From contig NZ_JZRB01000014.1 of the NCBI RefSeq assembly GCF_000964085.1, positions 182,349-246,348 on the forward strand: a stretch of 64,000 bases of DNA, in the 5' to 3' direction. The first letter of the stretch is position 1, and each line of letters begins with the position of its first letter. This document shows, piece after piece, positions 51,286 to 60,925 of the stretch. A program made the translations under genes and the position numbers. The stretch comes from Luteibacter yeojuensis. GTDB lineage: Bacteria; Pseudomonadota; Gammaproteobacteria; Xanthomonadales; Rhodanobacteraceae. The notes under the pieces were generated by a model that was not told where the DNA came from, did not search any database, and worked only from the letters and a program-made list of their open reading frames with translations.

Positions 51286-52977
51286 ATGCTTCCCACCGAC
51301 GACCGAACCGCCTGGCGGCATTTCGCCTGGTTCATGCTCATTGCCCTGCTGGTGCTCGCCGCGGGCATCGGCCTGCGCGACCCGTGGCCACCCGATGAAC
51401 CCCGCTTCGCCCTGGTGGCGAAGCAGATGCTGGCATCCGGCCAGTGGCTGTTCCCACACCGCGGCATGGAACTGTATTCCGACAAACCGCCGATGCTGAT
51501 GTGGACGGAAGCCGCGTGGATGTGGCTCACCGGTGGCTGGCGTGGCGCGTTCCTGCTGACATCGCTGTTTTCGGGCCTCGGCACGCTGGCGCTCACCTGG
51601 TACCTCGGCCGCCGGCTGTGGGATGCGCGCGTGGGCCTCTATGCCGCGACCATCGTGCTGATGTCGATGCCGTTCATCGATGTCATCCGCCATGCGCAGA
51701 TCGACCCGCTGAACCTGTTCTGGATCACGCTGGGCAACACCGGCATCCTGCTCCATTGCCTGCGCGGCCCGAACTGGCGGCTCTACTGGCTGGGCTGCTT
51801 CGCCGCGGGGCTGGGCGTCATCACCAAGGGCGTCGGCGTCATCGCTCTGCTCATGCTCATCCCCTACGCCGTCTACCGCGCCCGTGCATGGCCTGGCGTG
51901 CTGCAGACGCGCGGCGATGGCTGGCGCTGGGCGGGTGGCGCCCTGGCGTTCCTCGTGGGCATCGCGTTGTGGGTGGGCCCCATGCTCACCGCGGCCTACG
52001 GGCTACGCACCCCGGAATACCTTGCGTACGTCAACGACATCCTGTTCCGCCAGACAGCCCAGCGCTACGCCGATTCGTGGCAGCACCAAGAGGCGCCGTG
52101 GTTCTTCCTCGTGGTGATCCTGCGCGGCTGGCTGCCGACCTGGCTGCTCATCCCCGTCCTCGTGCCGCGCTGGCGCGAGGCCCTGCGCCTGCGCGAGCCG
52201 CGTGTGTGGATGCCGTTGGCGTGGTGCGTGCTGGTGCTGGTGTTCTTTTCCATCCCCAAGGGCAAGCGCGAGATCTACATCCTGCCGATGCTGCCCATGC
52301 TGGCGCTTGCCATGGCGCCCTACGTCGTCGACATGATGAAGACGCGCTGGCTGCCGAAGGTGGCGTTCTGGCTCACCGTGGCGTGTGGCATCGTGTTCAC
52401 CGGCGCAGGCACTTGGGCCTACAAGGCCGCACCCAAGGCCGCGCGGCGCATCGCGGAAGGCTACGACCTCGCCGGCCACGGCGAGGCGTTATGGGTGTGG
52501 GTAATCGCCGTGGGCATCGGCTTCTTCGTGGCGGCGGCCGTATTCCGGCCACGCCGCGGCGTGGGCGCCCTGCTGTGCGGCATGGCCATCGGCTGGGTGG
52601 TGTGGCCGCTCGGCACCTACCCACTGCTCAACGCGAACCAGTCGACGCGCCAGGTGATGGCCGATGCCGACGCGGCCATCGGCCCCGACGGCCAGATGGC
52701 CCTCGTGGCATGGCGCGAAGAGAACCTGCTACAGGCGAAGCGGCCGGTGGTGGAGTTTGGCTTCGCCCGCGACGGCGCGGCCCAGCTGGCCGACGCGCGC
52801 GCGTGGCAGGCCGCCGACCCGGCCCACCGCTACATCTTCCTTAACGACGATGCGATGGATAGCTGCGTGGTGCCGGCGAAAGTGAAGGAGCTTGGCACGG
52901 CGAACCGCGTGCGCTTCGTGCTGCTGGCTGCGGATGCGTCGGTGCCGGGCTGTACTCCGGTGGGCACCGCACGCTGA
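51286..52977 (+). CDS. ArnT-like (GT83/PMT family) glycosyltransferase
   Basis: A 563-residue polytopic membrane enzyme. It starts with a helix and the RDPWPPDEPRFALVAKQML loop, where the acidic residues are the usual catalytic site of ArnT/PMT enzymes. About ten more helices follow, then a C-terminal periplasmic domain of about 130 residues (TRQVMADADAAIGPDGQMALVAW). ArnT adds aminoarabinose from a polyprenyl carrier to lipid A; the donor sugar here is not known. It is isolated from other arn genes. The upstream repeats suggest two-component control. Confidence 0.83.
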   Translation: MLPTDDRTAWRHFAWFMLIALLVLAAGIGLRDPWPPDEPRFALVAKQMLASGQWLFPHRGMELYSDKPPMLMWTEAAWMWLTGGWRGAFLLTSLFSGLGTLALTWYLGRRLWDARVGLYAATIVLMSMPFIDVIRHAQIDPLNLFWITLGNTGILLHCLRGPNWRLYWLGCFAAGLGVITKGVGVIALLMLIPYAVYRARAWPGVLQTRGDGWRWAGGALAFLVGIALWVGPMLTAAYGLRTPEYLAYVNDILFRQTAQRYADSWQHQEAPWFFLVVILRGWLPTWLLIPVLVPRWREALRLREPRVWMPLAWCVLVLVFFSIPKGKREIYILPMLPMLALAMAPYVVDMMKTRWLPKVAFWLTVACGIVFTGAGTWAYKAAPKAARRIAEGYDLAGHGEALWVWVIAVGIGFFVAAAVFRPRRGVGALLCGMAIGWVVWPLGTYPLLNANQSTRQVMADADAAIGPDGQMALVAWREENLLQAKRPVVEFGFARDGAAQLADARAWQAADPAHRYIFLNDDAMDSCVVPAKVKELGTANRVRFVLLAADASVPGCTPVGTAR

Positions 52978-53002
52978 CGGGCTCGCCGGGCGCAAAGGCG
53001 GC

Positions 53003-53065
53003 GGTGGGGGATGGGAAATGGGGGCGGCACACCGGTAAACGCGCCCCCACTTCCCACCTCCCACC
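53003..53065. terminator. Imperfect 24-bp inverted repeat between convergent genes
   Basis: The arm at 53003-53026 pairs with 53042-53065 at 21 of 24 positions around a 15-base loop. The arms are G-rich on one side and C-rich on the other, with tandem TCCCACC units. It lies between the stop of the ArnT-like gene and the end of the YrbL-like gene and could terminate both. No T-tract follows, so Rho-independent action is unproven. Confidence 0.5.
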
Positions 53066-53075
53066 TCCCGCCCAA

Positions 53076-53696
53076 TCATCGCCCCGGCGCCTCCGCCATC
53101 GTCCGCTTCAACATCCGCTCGTACTTCCGCTTCACCCGCGCGGCATTGTGCGAGCGGCTCATCGACTGGTGCGGGATGATGTTCTTCTCGCCGAAGCCAT
53201 CGATCATCACCAGGCGCGGGCCGCCGCGCGAATCCTCGCCGTAGACGACATTCCACGCGTGCAGGTCGGCGGCGATGGTGTCGTGGTCGAGCAGGCGCTG
53301 GTAGAAGGCGGCCATTTCGGCACGGGTGTGCTCGGTGAAGCCTTCGGCCTTCACCCAGTCGTGCAGGGTGGGGGCCAGCTTGCCGTCGGGCGTGCGCACC
53401 TTCTCCACCACCTGGCCCAGGCCGATGTCGGTCATCTCCAGGCCCACGACGCGGGCGATGGGTGAGGTGGCGTAGTCGCCCACGTAGATGCTGGTGACGT
53501 ACTCGCGGAACTCGCGCACGAAATCCTTGTACGGGCCGCAGCGCGCCAGCCGGCGGTACCAGGGTGCCTGGTTCCAGCGGGCCTCGATCGATGCGCTGGC
53601 GATCACCTTCACCAGCAGGGTTTCGTCGTCGGGGTGCTGGTACACCTCGCGGACGTGGCCAGTGGCGATGGGCGTGGCGTCGGCCAGTCTAAACAT
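53076..53696 (-). CDS. YrbL-like (PhoP regulatory network) kinase-fold protein
   Basis: A 206-residue protein with a minimal kinase-like fold. It has a VREVYQHPDDETLLVKVIAS start, the catalytic-loop-like DLHAWNVVYGED and the DGFGEKN metal motif. E. coli YrbL shares this layout and is a PhoP-regulated gene of unknown activity. The promoter region is divergent with the LTA-synthase-like gene and carries CTGTAA-type repeats like those ahead of the ArnT-like gene. Confidence 0.75.
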   Translation of the reverse strand: MFRLADATPIATGHVREVYQHPDDETLLVKVIASASIEARWNQAPWYRRLARCGPYKDFVREFREYVTSIYVGDYATSPIARVVGLEMTDIGLGQVVEKVRTPDGKLAPTLHDWVKAEGFTEHTRAEMAAFYQRLLDHDTIAADLHAWNVVYGEDSRGGPRLVMIDGFGEKNIIPHQSMSRSHNAARVKRKYERMLKRTMAEAPGR

Positions 53697-53731
53697 CGTG
53701 GATCCTCGTGGGGCGGCCGGAAAGGCTGCCG

Positions 53732-53775
53732 TAAGTTGCTTACAGTGCGCACAGTGTAAAGTGAGCGGCCTGTAA
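53732..53775. promoter_or_regulatory. Shared regulatory repeats between yrbL-like and LTA-synthase-like genes
   Basis: In the 103-base divergent gap CTTACAGTGCGC (53739-53750) is the reverse complement of the GCGCACTGTAAG at 51220-51231. Nearby are CTGTAA (53770-53775), GTGTAA (53753-53758) and the palindromic core CAGTGCGCAC. TTACA and TGTAA flank that core as an inverted pair. The shared 12-mer in two regulatory gaps of envelope genes suggests one regulator, perhaps PhoP-like. Confidence 0.5.
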
Positions 53776-53799
53776 CTTGCCCGTCACCGCGCGGCGGCC

Positions 53800-55737
53800 G
53801 TGCCGCGCCCAGCCCGGACCACCCTCGTGCGCAAGCTCATCTGGCGTTTCAGCGCCGCCGTACTCATCTTCCTGACCCTGTCCCGCCTCGGGTTGTCGGC
53901 CTGGCAATGGACGCGCGTCCACGATTCCGGTGGCCTGTGGCCCATCCTCCTCGGCGGCTGGCGCATCGACCTGTCGCTGTTGGCCATGGTCATCGCCGCG
54001 CCCGCGCTGCTGGCCCCCTGGCTGGGGCACCGTGCATGGCCCACGCGCCTCACCGCGTGGTGGCTGCGCCTGTGGTGGCTGCTCTACGTGCTGCTCGAGG
54101 TCTCGACGCCGCAGTTCCTCATCGAGTACGACACGCGGCCGAATCGCCTGTATTTCGAATACCTCACCAGCCCGCACGAAGTGCTGGCCATGCTGTGGAA
54201 CGGCTACAAGCTCTCGGTGGGCGCGGGCCTGGTCGTGTTCGCCCTGCTGGGCTGGCTCGGTTTCAGGCTGCTGCCCACCCGCCGCCCCGATGCGCGCCCC
54301 GTGCGCGGCTGGCTGCGGCCCGTGGCCACCGTGCTCGTGTTCTGCGTCCTGTTCGTCGCCGGCCGCGGCACGCTGCAGCACCGCCCCATCAATGCGTCGC
54401 AGGTGGCCTTCACCAACGATGCGATGGTGAACACGCTGCCGCTGAACTCGCTCTACAACGTGCTCAACGCCGCCATGGCGCTGGGTAACGAGCGTTCGGC
54501 ATCGGCCGTGTACGGCAAGATGCCCGACGGCGAGATGAACGACATCGTGCGCCAGGCCGCCGGCCTCGACGGCGCACCGCTCGATCCGGACTACCCCTCG
54601 CTGCACAAGCAGGTGGCCACCGGCCACGACGGCAAGCCGCTGAACCTCGTCATCATCCTCGAGGAAAGCCTCGGCGCGCAGTTCGTCGGCAGCCTGGGCG
54701 GCGCGGGCTACACGCCTGAACTCGACAAGCTCGCGAACGAGGGCTGGTGGCTGGAACGCACCTATGCCACGGGTACCCGCAGCGCACGCGGCCTCGAGGC
54801 CGTCACCACGGGGTTCATGCCGACGCCGGCTGAGGCCGTGCTGAAGCTGCCGCGCAGCCAGCGCGATTTCTTCACGCTGGGCGCCCTGCTCGATACGTTC
54901 GGTTACCACACCCGCTTCCTCTACGGCGGCGAAGCGCACTTCGACAACATGCGCTCGTTCTTCTTCGGCAATGGCTTCAACGAGGTGGTGGACCGCGCCA
55001 GCTTCAAGACGAAGCCCGGCTTCGTGGGCTCGTGGGGTGCATCCGACGAGGACATGTTCAACGAGCTGCACCAGCGCCTGCTCGACGATGGCGACAAGCC
55101 CACGCTCACGGTGGCGTTCTCGGTATCGAACCACACGCCGTGGGAATACCCGGCGGGCCGCATCAAGGCCGAGGGCGATCCGGCCAGCAACGCCAACGCG
55201 GTGCGTTACGCGGATTACGCCATCGGCCAGTTCTTTGCGCGGGCGAAGACCTCGCCTTACTGGGGCCACACCGTGTTCCTCATCGTGGCCGACCACGATG
55301 CGCGCGTGTTCGGCGCGAGCCTGGTGCCGGTGCGCCACTTCCACATCCCGGCCCTCATCCTTGGCGCGGGCGTGCCGGTGAAGAAGGACGACCACATCGT
55401 GAGCCAGGTCGACCTCGCGCCGACCCTGCTCTCGCTCATCGGCATCAGCAGCGAGCACCCGATGCTCGGCGCGGACCTCACCCAGCGCTACCCCGACCGC
55501 GCCATCATGCAGTACGGCGACAACTACGGTTACCTGAAGGGCGACACGCTGCTGGTGCTGCGCCCCAACCAGCCGCCCACGCAGTACCACTACACGGTCG
55601 ATGGCGAGAAGCTCGACCCGCAGCCAGTCGACCCGCAGCTGGAAAAGGTGGGCCTTGCGCATGCGCTGTGGCCGAGCTGGGCTTACAGCCACCAGCGCTA
55701 CCGTTTGCCGCAGAAGGCGGGCGACACCAAGCCTTGA
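53800..55737 (+). CDS. LTA-synthase-family (sulfatase-fold) membrane phosphotransferase
   Basis: A 645-residue protein with about five N-terminal helices and a periplasmic sulfatase-like domain from about residue 270. Metal and nucleophile motifs are present: NLVIILEESLGAQFVG (acidic ligand), TYATGTRSARGLEAVTTGF (catalytic Thr region), HTPWEYP and IVADHDARVFG. Family members transfer phosphoglycerol or phosphoethanolamine; in Gram-negatives OpgB-like enzymes act on periplasmic glucans. Substrate unknown here. The start is GTG 53800 or GTG 53827. Control may be shared with the divergent YrbL-like gene. Confidence 0.85.
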   Translation: MPRPARTTLVRKLIWRFSAAVLIFLTLSRLGLSAWQWTRVHDSGGLWPILLGGWRIDLSLLAMVIAAPALLAPWLGHRAWPTRLTAWWLRLWWLLYVLLEVSTPQFLIEYDTRPNRLYFEYLTSPHEVLAMLWNGYKLSVGAGLVVFALLGWLGFRLLPTRRPDARPVRGWLRPVATVLVFCVLFVAGRGTLQHRPINASQVAFTNDAMVNTLPLNSLYNVLNAAMALGNERSASAVYGKMPDGEMNDIVRQAAGLDGAPLDPDYPSLHKQVATGHDGKPLNLVIILEESLGAQFVGSLGGAGYTPELDKLANEGWWLERTYATGTRSARGLEAVTTGFMPTPAEAVLKLPRSQRDFFTLGALLDTFGYHTRFLYGGEAHFDNMRSFFFGNGFNEVVDRASFKTKPGFVGSWGASDEDMFNELHQRLLDDGDKPTLTVAFSVSNHTPWEYPAGRIKAEGDPASNANAVRYADYAIGQFFARAKTSPYWGHTVFLIVADHDARVFGASLVPVRHFHIPALILGAGVPVKKDDHIVSQVDLAPTLLSLIGISSEHPMLGADLTQRYPDRAIMQYGDNYGYLKGDTLLVLRPNQPPTQYHYTVDGEKLDPQPVDPQLEKVGLAHALWPSWAYSHQRYRLPQKAGDTKP

Positions 55738-55771
55738 CGCCCATCCGGCCGCCGGGCCATACAATAGCCCG

Positions 55772-56614
55772 ATGACCGACGCCCTCGCCCAAGCCCTGCG
55801 CCTGCTAGCCGACCACGGCGACGCCAGGCCATGGCTGGCGAAGGCGCGCGACGAGGGCTCGCTGATGGCGGCGGCATTGCTCGATGCCGTGGCGGGTGAG
55901 GACGAGCGGAACGCTTACGATGCCCCGCGCGCATTCGAGGTGTTCATTCGCGCAGGCGGCAATCCGCCGCTGTACACAGCGGTAAGCGCGGCGCTGGCAC
56001 GGCTTTACGAGCAGCTGGGCGTGCGCTGCCTGCTCGATATCGGCGTCGGCGATGGCATGGCCCTGCTTCCCGCACTGGGGCAGACGCGACGCGCGCCGAA
56101 CACCGTGGACGTGATCGAGCCCTCCGGCCTGCTCGACGCGTTGCGGCCTCGCCTGCCCGCAGGCAAGGCATGGCAGCTGACCTTGCAGGCGTTCCTCGCG
56201 CAGCTGGCGCCCGAGCGGCGTTGGGATCTCGCGCAAGCGACGTTTGCGCTGCAGTCCATCGCGCCGGGCGAGCGGCTTGCCGCGCTGAAGCGCCTGCGCC
56301 GGCATGTGACGCGGCTCGCCATCGTGGAATTCGACGTGCCCGCGTTCAAAAGCGCCGATGAGCGTTTCGCCTCGCTGGCACGACGCTACGAGCTGGCAGC
56401 ACGCGGGTATGACGATGAAGCGGCCCTCGTGGCCGGCGGCTTCCTCGCACCGATGTTGCTGGGCCAGCTACGCGCCACCACGCCATCGAACTACGAGCAG
56501 CCCATCGCGGCGTGGCAGGACGAGCTGGTGCGCGCGGGCTATCGCGTCGCGGCCACCACGCATGTGCACGATTACAGCTGGGCACCGGCCTGGCTGATCG
56601 TCGCCAAAGCCTGA
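55772..56614 (+). CDS. SAM-dependent methyltransferase-like protein
   Basis: A 280-residue protein starting MTDALAQALRLLADHG. The SAM-binding motif I is VRCLLDIGVGDGMALLPAL at about 91-109; a following acidic DVIEPSG fits motif II, and DLAQATFALQSIAPGERLAALKRL fits motif IV onward. The substrate is not known. It begins 34 bases after the LTA-synthase-like gene on the same strand. The end lies four bases from the convergent kinase gene. Confidence 0.75.
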   Translation: MTDALAQALRLLADHGDARPWLAKARDEGSLMAAALLDAVAGEDERNAYDAPRAFEVFIRAGGNPPLYTAVSAALARLYEQLGVRCLLDIGVGDGMALLPALGQTRRAPNTVDVIEPSGLLDALRPRLPAGKAWQLTLQAFLAQLAPERRWDLAQATFALQSIAPGERLAALKRLRRHVTRLAIVEFDVPAFKSADERFASLARRYELAARGYDDEAALVAGGFLAPMLLGQLRATTPSNYEQPIAAWQDELVRAGYRVAATTHVHDYSWAPAWLIVAKA

Positions 56615-56618
56615 GCGT

Positions 56619-59225
56619 TCAGCCGATCGCCGGCAGGGCGCGCGCGACGGCGTCCGCCAGGGTCGCCTGCGAATAAGGTTTGGCGAGGCGCGGCAGGTCG
56701 AGTTGCACGCCGGCGGGCAGGTCCGCATAGCCCGTGGCCATGATCACTGGCAGGGCGGGCCATTGCTCGCGCAACTGCATCGCCAGCTGTGCACCTGTCA
56801 TCTGCGGCATCGCATGGTCGGTCACCACGAGGTCGACGTGGGACGCGGCCAACAGGCGCAGGGCCTCCGCGCCCGAGCGGGCCGACAGCACCACGTAGCC
56901 GAGGTCCTCGAGCATCTCCTGCGTCGTGGCGCGCACAAGGTCGTCGTCGTCCACCGTCATGATGGTGAAGCGGCCTTCGGTGCCGCCACGCAGGGGCGGG
57001 GTAGGCGCTTCGACGCGCACCGCCGCGGGTGCTTCGGCCGTGGGCGCCATCGCGGGCAGCCAGATCTCGGCGGTGGTGCCTCGGTTGGGCTCACTGTGCA
57101 GCACGAGCGCACCGCCCAACTGCTCCGCCAGGCCATGCGCCATGGATAGGCCCAGCCCTGTGCCCTTGCCGACGCCCTTGGTGGTGAAGAACGGCTCTGT
57201 CGCACGCTTCAGCGTGTGCTCGTCCATGCCCGCACCGGTATCCGCAAGCGAGAGGCGCACGTAATGGCCGGGCGCAAGGCGCTCATCGCCTGCACCTACC
57301 CATGCTTCGCTCGTGCCGATGACGATGGTGCCGACGCCATCCATCGCATCGCGCGCGTTGACGGCGAGGTTCAGCAGCGCGGCTTCGAGCTGGTTGCCGT
57401 CGGCCTCGACGGCCGGGAGCCCGCTGGCGAAGTGGGTTTCCACCGTGACGGTGGGGCCGAGCGAGCGTTGCATCAGCTCGGTCATGCCATCGACGAGCGC
57501 GCGCAGGTCCACGCGCTCGTACTTCAGGTCCTGGCGGCGGGCGAAGGCCAGCATGCGGCGCGTCAGCGAGCTGCCGCGTTCGGCGCCGGCGCGGGCGTTG
57601 TCGACCAGGCGAAGCAGCAGGGGATCCTGCGGCATGCGCTCGCGCAGCAGCTCGAGGCTGCCCTGCACGGCCATGAGCAGGTTGTTGAAGTCGTGCGCGA
57701 TGCCGCCCGTGAGGCTGCCCAATGCCTCCATCTTCTGCGCCTGGCGGATATGGGCCTGCGTGCGTTCCAGCGCGGCAGAGCGCTCGGCGACCTGCTGTTC
57801 CAGCTCCTCGCGGAAACGCCGTTCGCCTTCGCGCACATCCGCCTCCGCGCGCACGCGCGCGATATGCGCCCACGAGCGCTCGGTCACTTCGTCGAGCAGG
57901 GCCAGTTCGCGCAGGTGCCACTGGCGCGGCTGGCCGTCATGGATGGCCATGAGCGCGGTGAGCTTGCCGCGCTTGATCAGCGGGATGCATATCGTCGCGG
58001 TCACGCCGATGGCCTGGAAGGTGGCCGATTCGTCCGGCGGCAGTTCCCGCCGGTTGTCTTCGATGATGAGCGGCTTGCCGTCCCTGAGCCGGGAGACGGC
58101 GAGGTGGCCGAACGCCTTGAGGCTGTAGCGGCCCACGATGCTGCTATAGCCCGGTAGCCGCCAGTCGCCGCGGATGGTGAAGCCATCTTCGTCGTCATCC
58201 ATGTCGGCGTAGGCACAGATGCCCACGCCAAGGTGCTCGCCCACCATGCGCGTGCTTGTCGACAGGATCTCGTCGGCGTCGGTGCTCTTCGCCGTTTGCT
58301 CGTTCAGTGCGTCGAGGAAGCGCAGGCGCGCCTCGTTCTCGCGCAGCGCCTGCTCGGCCGCCTTGCGGACGCTGATATCGCCTGCCGCGCCGAACCACTC
58401 GGTGATATCGCCATCCTCGTTCAGCACGGGCACCGCGCGCGAGATGACCCAACCGATGGAGCCGTCGATGCGCTTCACGCGGTGCTCGAGCTCGAACATG
58501 CCCTTGCTCGTCACCGCGTCGTCGATGGCTTCGCGCACGCGCGGTTGTTCGTCGGGTGGCACGTAGCCCGCCAGCCAGTCGGGCGAAGGCTCCGTCGTAT
58601 CGGCGATGAAGCCGCGCCCGTCGAGCTGGATCATGCGCGACCACTGCGGGTTCATGCGGTACACGATGTCGGACGTGGAATTCACCAGCGCGCGGAAGCG
58701 GCTCTCGCTTTCACGCAGGCGTTCTTCGGCGCGCACCCGCTCGGTGGTCTCGACCACGATGGCGATGACGCCACCCGGCTTGCCGGTTTCGTCGAGCACC
58801 GGCGAATAATCAAGGTTCATCCACACCGGCTCGGGCTTGCCGCTGCGCTGCAAGGTGAGTCGCTGGTCGCGGTAGGCGAGCGTGCCACCGGCCAGGCCCA
58901 CGCGCATCACGTTGTCGTTGAAGTCGGCGATCTCATCCCAGCCCTTGCGGACCTCGGAGCCGAGCAGCTGCGGATGGCGCCCGCCCGCGAACACGGAGTA
59001 CGCATCGTTGTAGATCATGATGCCCTTCTCGCCCCACAGCAGGACGATGGGCACGGGGGAAAGCAGCAGCATGCCGGTGGCGGTGCGCAGGCTCTGCGGC
59101 CACGCCTCGAGCGGGCCCAGCCCGGTGGGGCCCCAGTCGAACGCGCGGATGAGCGCGCCCACCTCGCCACCGCCATCGAGCCATGACAGGTCCGCGTTCA
59201 GGTTGGGCTGGGTGCTGTCCGTCAT
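56619..59225 (-). CDS. Hybrid histidine kinase with PAS, GAF and receiver domains
   Basis: An 868-residue cytoplasmic kinase. Domain order: PAS (about 55-165, with IVLLWGEKGIMIYNDAYSVFAG), PAS (about 175-295), GAF (about 315-470), HisKA (GSLTGGIAHDFNNLLMAVQGSL, His phosphoacceptor), HATPase (NLAVNARDAMDG, DTGAGMDEHT, FFTTKGVGKGTGLGLSMAHG) and receiver (about 750-866, FTIMTVDDDDLVR and phosphoacceptor Asp in LVVTDHAMP). The opening DWGPTGLGPLEAWPQSLR is common to light/oxygen-type hybrid kinases. No helix or output gene is adjacent. It lies 51 bases after the btuF-like gene. Confidence 0.9.
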   Translation of the reverse strand: MTDSTQPNLNADLSWLDGGGEVGALIRAFDWGPTGLGPLEAWPQSLRTATGMLLLSPVPIVLLWGEKGIMIYNDAYSVFAGGRHPQLLGSEVRKGWDEIADFNDNVMRVGLAGGTLAYRDQRLTLQRSGKPEPVWMNLDYSPVLDETGKPGGVIAIVVETTERVRAEERLRESESRFRALVNSTSDIVYRMNPQWSRMIQLDGRGFIADTTEPSPDWLAGYVPPDEQPRVREAIDDAVTSKGMFELEHRVKRIDGSIGWVISRAVPVLNEDGDITEWFGAAGDISVRKAAEQALRENEARLRFLDALNEQTAKSTDADEILSTSTRMVGEHLGVGICAYADMDDDEDGFTIRGDWRLPGYSSIVGRYSLKAFGHLAVSRLRDGKPLIIEDNRRELPPDESATFQAIGVTATICIPLIKRGKLTALMAIHDGQPRQWHLRELALLDEVTERSWAHIARVRAEADVREGERRFREELEQQVAERSAALERTQAHIRQAQKMEALGSLTGGIAHDFNNLLMAVQGSLELLRERMPQDPLLLRLVDNARAGAERGSSLTRRMLAFARRQDLKYERVDLRALVDGMTELMQRSLGPTVTVETHFASGLPAVEADGNQLEAALLNLAVNARDAMDGVGTIVIGTSEAWVGAGDERLAPGHYVRLSLADTGAGMDEHTLKRATEPFFTTKGVGKGTGLGLSMAHGLAEQLGGALVLHSEPNRGTTAEIWLPAMAPTAEAPAAVRVEAPTPPLRGGTEGRFTIMTVDDDDLVRATTQEMLEDLGYVVLSARSGAEALRLLAASHVDLVVTDHAMPQMTGAQLAMQLREQWPALPVIMATGYADLPAGVQLDLPRLAKPYSQATLADAVARALPAIG

Positions 59226-59276
59226 CGGCTGGAGTGTAAACAGGATGGGTGTGATGACATCCGCAAGAGGCGGCGA

Positions 59277-60143
59277 CTAGGGCGTGCGGGCGCGTGCTTC
59301 GTCCAGTTTCACGCAAAGCGTGCGGACGCTGGGCAGGATGGATGGCGAAGGCAGGGCGAGCGTGGGGGCATCGATGGCCACCACGTTGCCGTTTTTCGCC
59401 GCGGCCAGCCCGGCGCCCTGCTTCCATGCCGCCAGTGAGTCGCCTTCGCCGCCCGCCGTCATGATCACATCGGGCTGGCGGGCGATCACGGCCTCGCGGC
59501 CGACGGTGGGGGCGGCCTGCGTGAGGTCGTTGAACACGTTGTCGCCGCCGCAGAGGTCCAGGGCATCGGAAATCATCTGCGCACGGCCAACGGTCATCAG
59601 CGGGCGGTCCCATACCTGGAAGAACACCTTCAGGCGCCTCTTGCCGGCGAACGTGCCACGCAACCCATCCAGTGCCTTGCTGAATGCCGCGGCGTTGGCG
59701 TCGGCCATCGCTTCCGTCCCCGCCAGCTTGCCGAACGTGCGCGTGGCCGCCGGGATATCGGCAAGGCGGGTGGTCTCCGAGTAATAAATGGGGATGCCGA
59801 GGCGGGCCAGCTTCTCGACTTGCGCCGCTGGCGTGCCGCTTTTCCATACGAGGATGAGGTCGGGCTTCAACGCCACGATGCGCTCGAGGTCGAGCATGGT
59901 GGCGTCACCCACCACCGGCACCTGCTTCGCTGCGTCCGGGTGGTCGCTGAATCGCGAGGTGCCCACGACGTAGGCACCGGCACCCGCGGCGAAGAGCGTA
60001 TCGGTGATGTTGGGCGCCAGGCTCACGATGCGGTGGGCTGGCGCGGGCAGCGTCACGTTGCGCCCCGCGTCATCTTTCACGGTGATGGCTGCGTGGGCCG
60101 CGCCGGTGGCGAGGAGGGCGAGCAGGGCGAGGCGGCGGATCAT
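59277..60143 (-). CDS. btuF: BtuF-like periplasmic substrate-binding protein
   Basis: A 288-residue helical-backbone binding protein with signal peptide ALLALLATGAAHAA. It has the PAHRIVSLAPNITDTLFAAGAGAYVVGTS start, DLERIVALKPDLILVW, and RQPDVIMTAGGEGDS. It would deliver cobalamin, or a siderophore or heme, to the BtuCD-like permease. The ATG overlaps the ATPase gene stop by four bases (ATGA), so it is the last of a C-D-F operon. Substrate is inferred, not proven. Confidence 0.85.
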   Translation of the reverse strand: MIRRLALLALLATGAAHAAITVKDDAGRNVTLPAPAHRIVSLAPNITDTLFAAGAGAYVVGTSRFSDHPDAAKQVPVVGDATMLDLERIVALKPDLILVWKSGTPAAQVEKLARLGIPIYYSETTRLADIPAATRTFGKLAGTEAMADANAAAFSKALDGLRGTFAGKRRLKVFFQVWDRPLMTVGRAQMISDALDLCGGDNVFNDLTQAAPTVGREAVIARQPDVIMTAGGEGDSLAAWKQGAGLAAAKNGNVVAIDAPTLALPSPSILPSVRTLCVKLDEARARTP

Positions 60144-60925
60144 GGGCGTTTATCCGTGAGGCGCGCGGCGCGGAACACCACCTCGCCATCGATCGTGGTG
60201 CCGTGGATGGGGTGGTGGAATGCCGTGGTGAGGTGTTCGCTGGTCACCACATCGTGCTTCCTGCCCGCGAGCGCGCTGCCGTGGCCGTCCAGCAACACCG
60301 CGTGCGTCGCGTGCTGCATGGCGAGGTTGATATCGTGCACCGTGAACACAACCGAGCGGCCGGCGCCCGCTTCCGCCACCAGTTCGTGCAGCGTCTTCAT
60401 CTGGTGGTGCAGGTCGAGCGATGACAAGGGCTCGTCAAGCAGCATCACGCCGACATCCTGGGCGAACAGCGCCGCGATGTTGACCCGCTGGCGCTCGCCG
60501 CCCGAGAGCGTGGTGATGTCGCGTTCCGCCAGTTCGTCGAGTTCGAACCGCGACAACGCGGCGCGCACGGTGCCGAGGTCTTCATCGCCCCATGCCCAGA
60601 AGGGCAGGTGCGGGTGGCGTGCCGCGGTGACCGCTTCCAGCACGGTGAGGCTGAAGGCATCCACGACCGCCTGCGGCAGAAAACCGCGATGGCGTGCAAG
60701 CTCCAGCGGCTTCCACGCGGCCAGGTCGCGGCCCTCCAGCAGCACGCGCCCACCATCAGTATCGCGCAGGCCGGCCAGGGTCCGCAGCAGCGTGGATTTG
60801 CCGGCGCCATTCGGGCCAAGCACGCACCATACCTGGCCGGGTTCGATGCGCAGGTCGAGCGCATCGACAAGCACGCGGTCGCGCACGGCGAGGCGCAGGC
60901 GCTCCGTGGCCAGCGTCGCGGTCAT
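60140..60925 (-). CDS. btuD: BtuD-like ABC importer ATPase
   Basis: A 261-residue ABC ATPase. Walker A is LGPNGAGKST at about 34-43, the signature is TLSGGERQRVNIA, and Walker B is VGVMLLDEPLSSLD, with the switch His in VVFTVHDINLAM. It belongs to the FecE/HmuV/BtuD group that powers cobalamin, heme and ferric siderophore import. ATG 60925 (MTATLATE) overlaps the permease stop by four bases. Longer frames upstream are inside the permease gene. Confidence 0.9.
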   Translation of the reverse strand: MTATLATERLRLAVRDRVLVDALDLRIEPGQVWCVLGPNGAGKSTLLRTLAGLRDTDGGRVLLEGRDLAAWKPLELARHRGFLPQAVVDAFSLTVLEAVTAARHPHLPFWAWGDEDLGTVRAALSRFELDELAERDITTLSGGERQRVNIAALFAQDVGVMLLDEPLSSLDLHHQMKTLHELVAEAGAGRSVVFTVHDINLAMQHATHAVLLDGHGSALAGRKHDVVTSEHLTTAFHHPIHGTTIDGEVVFRAARLTDKRP

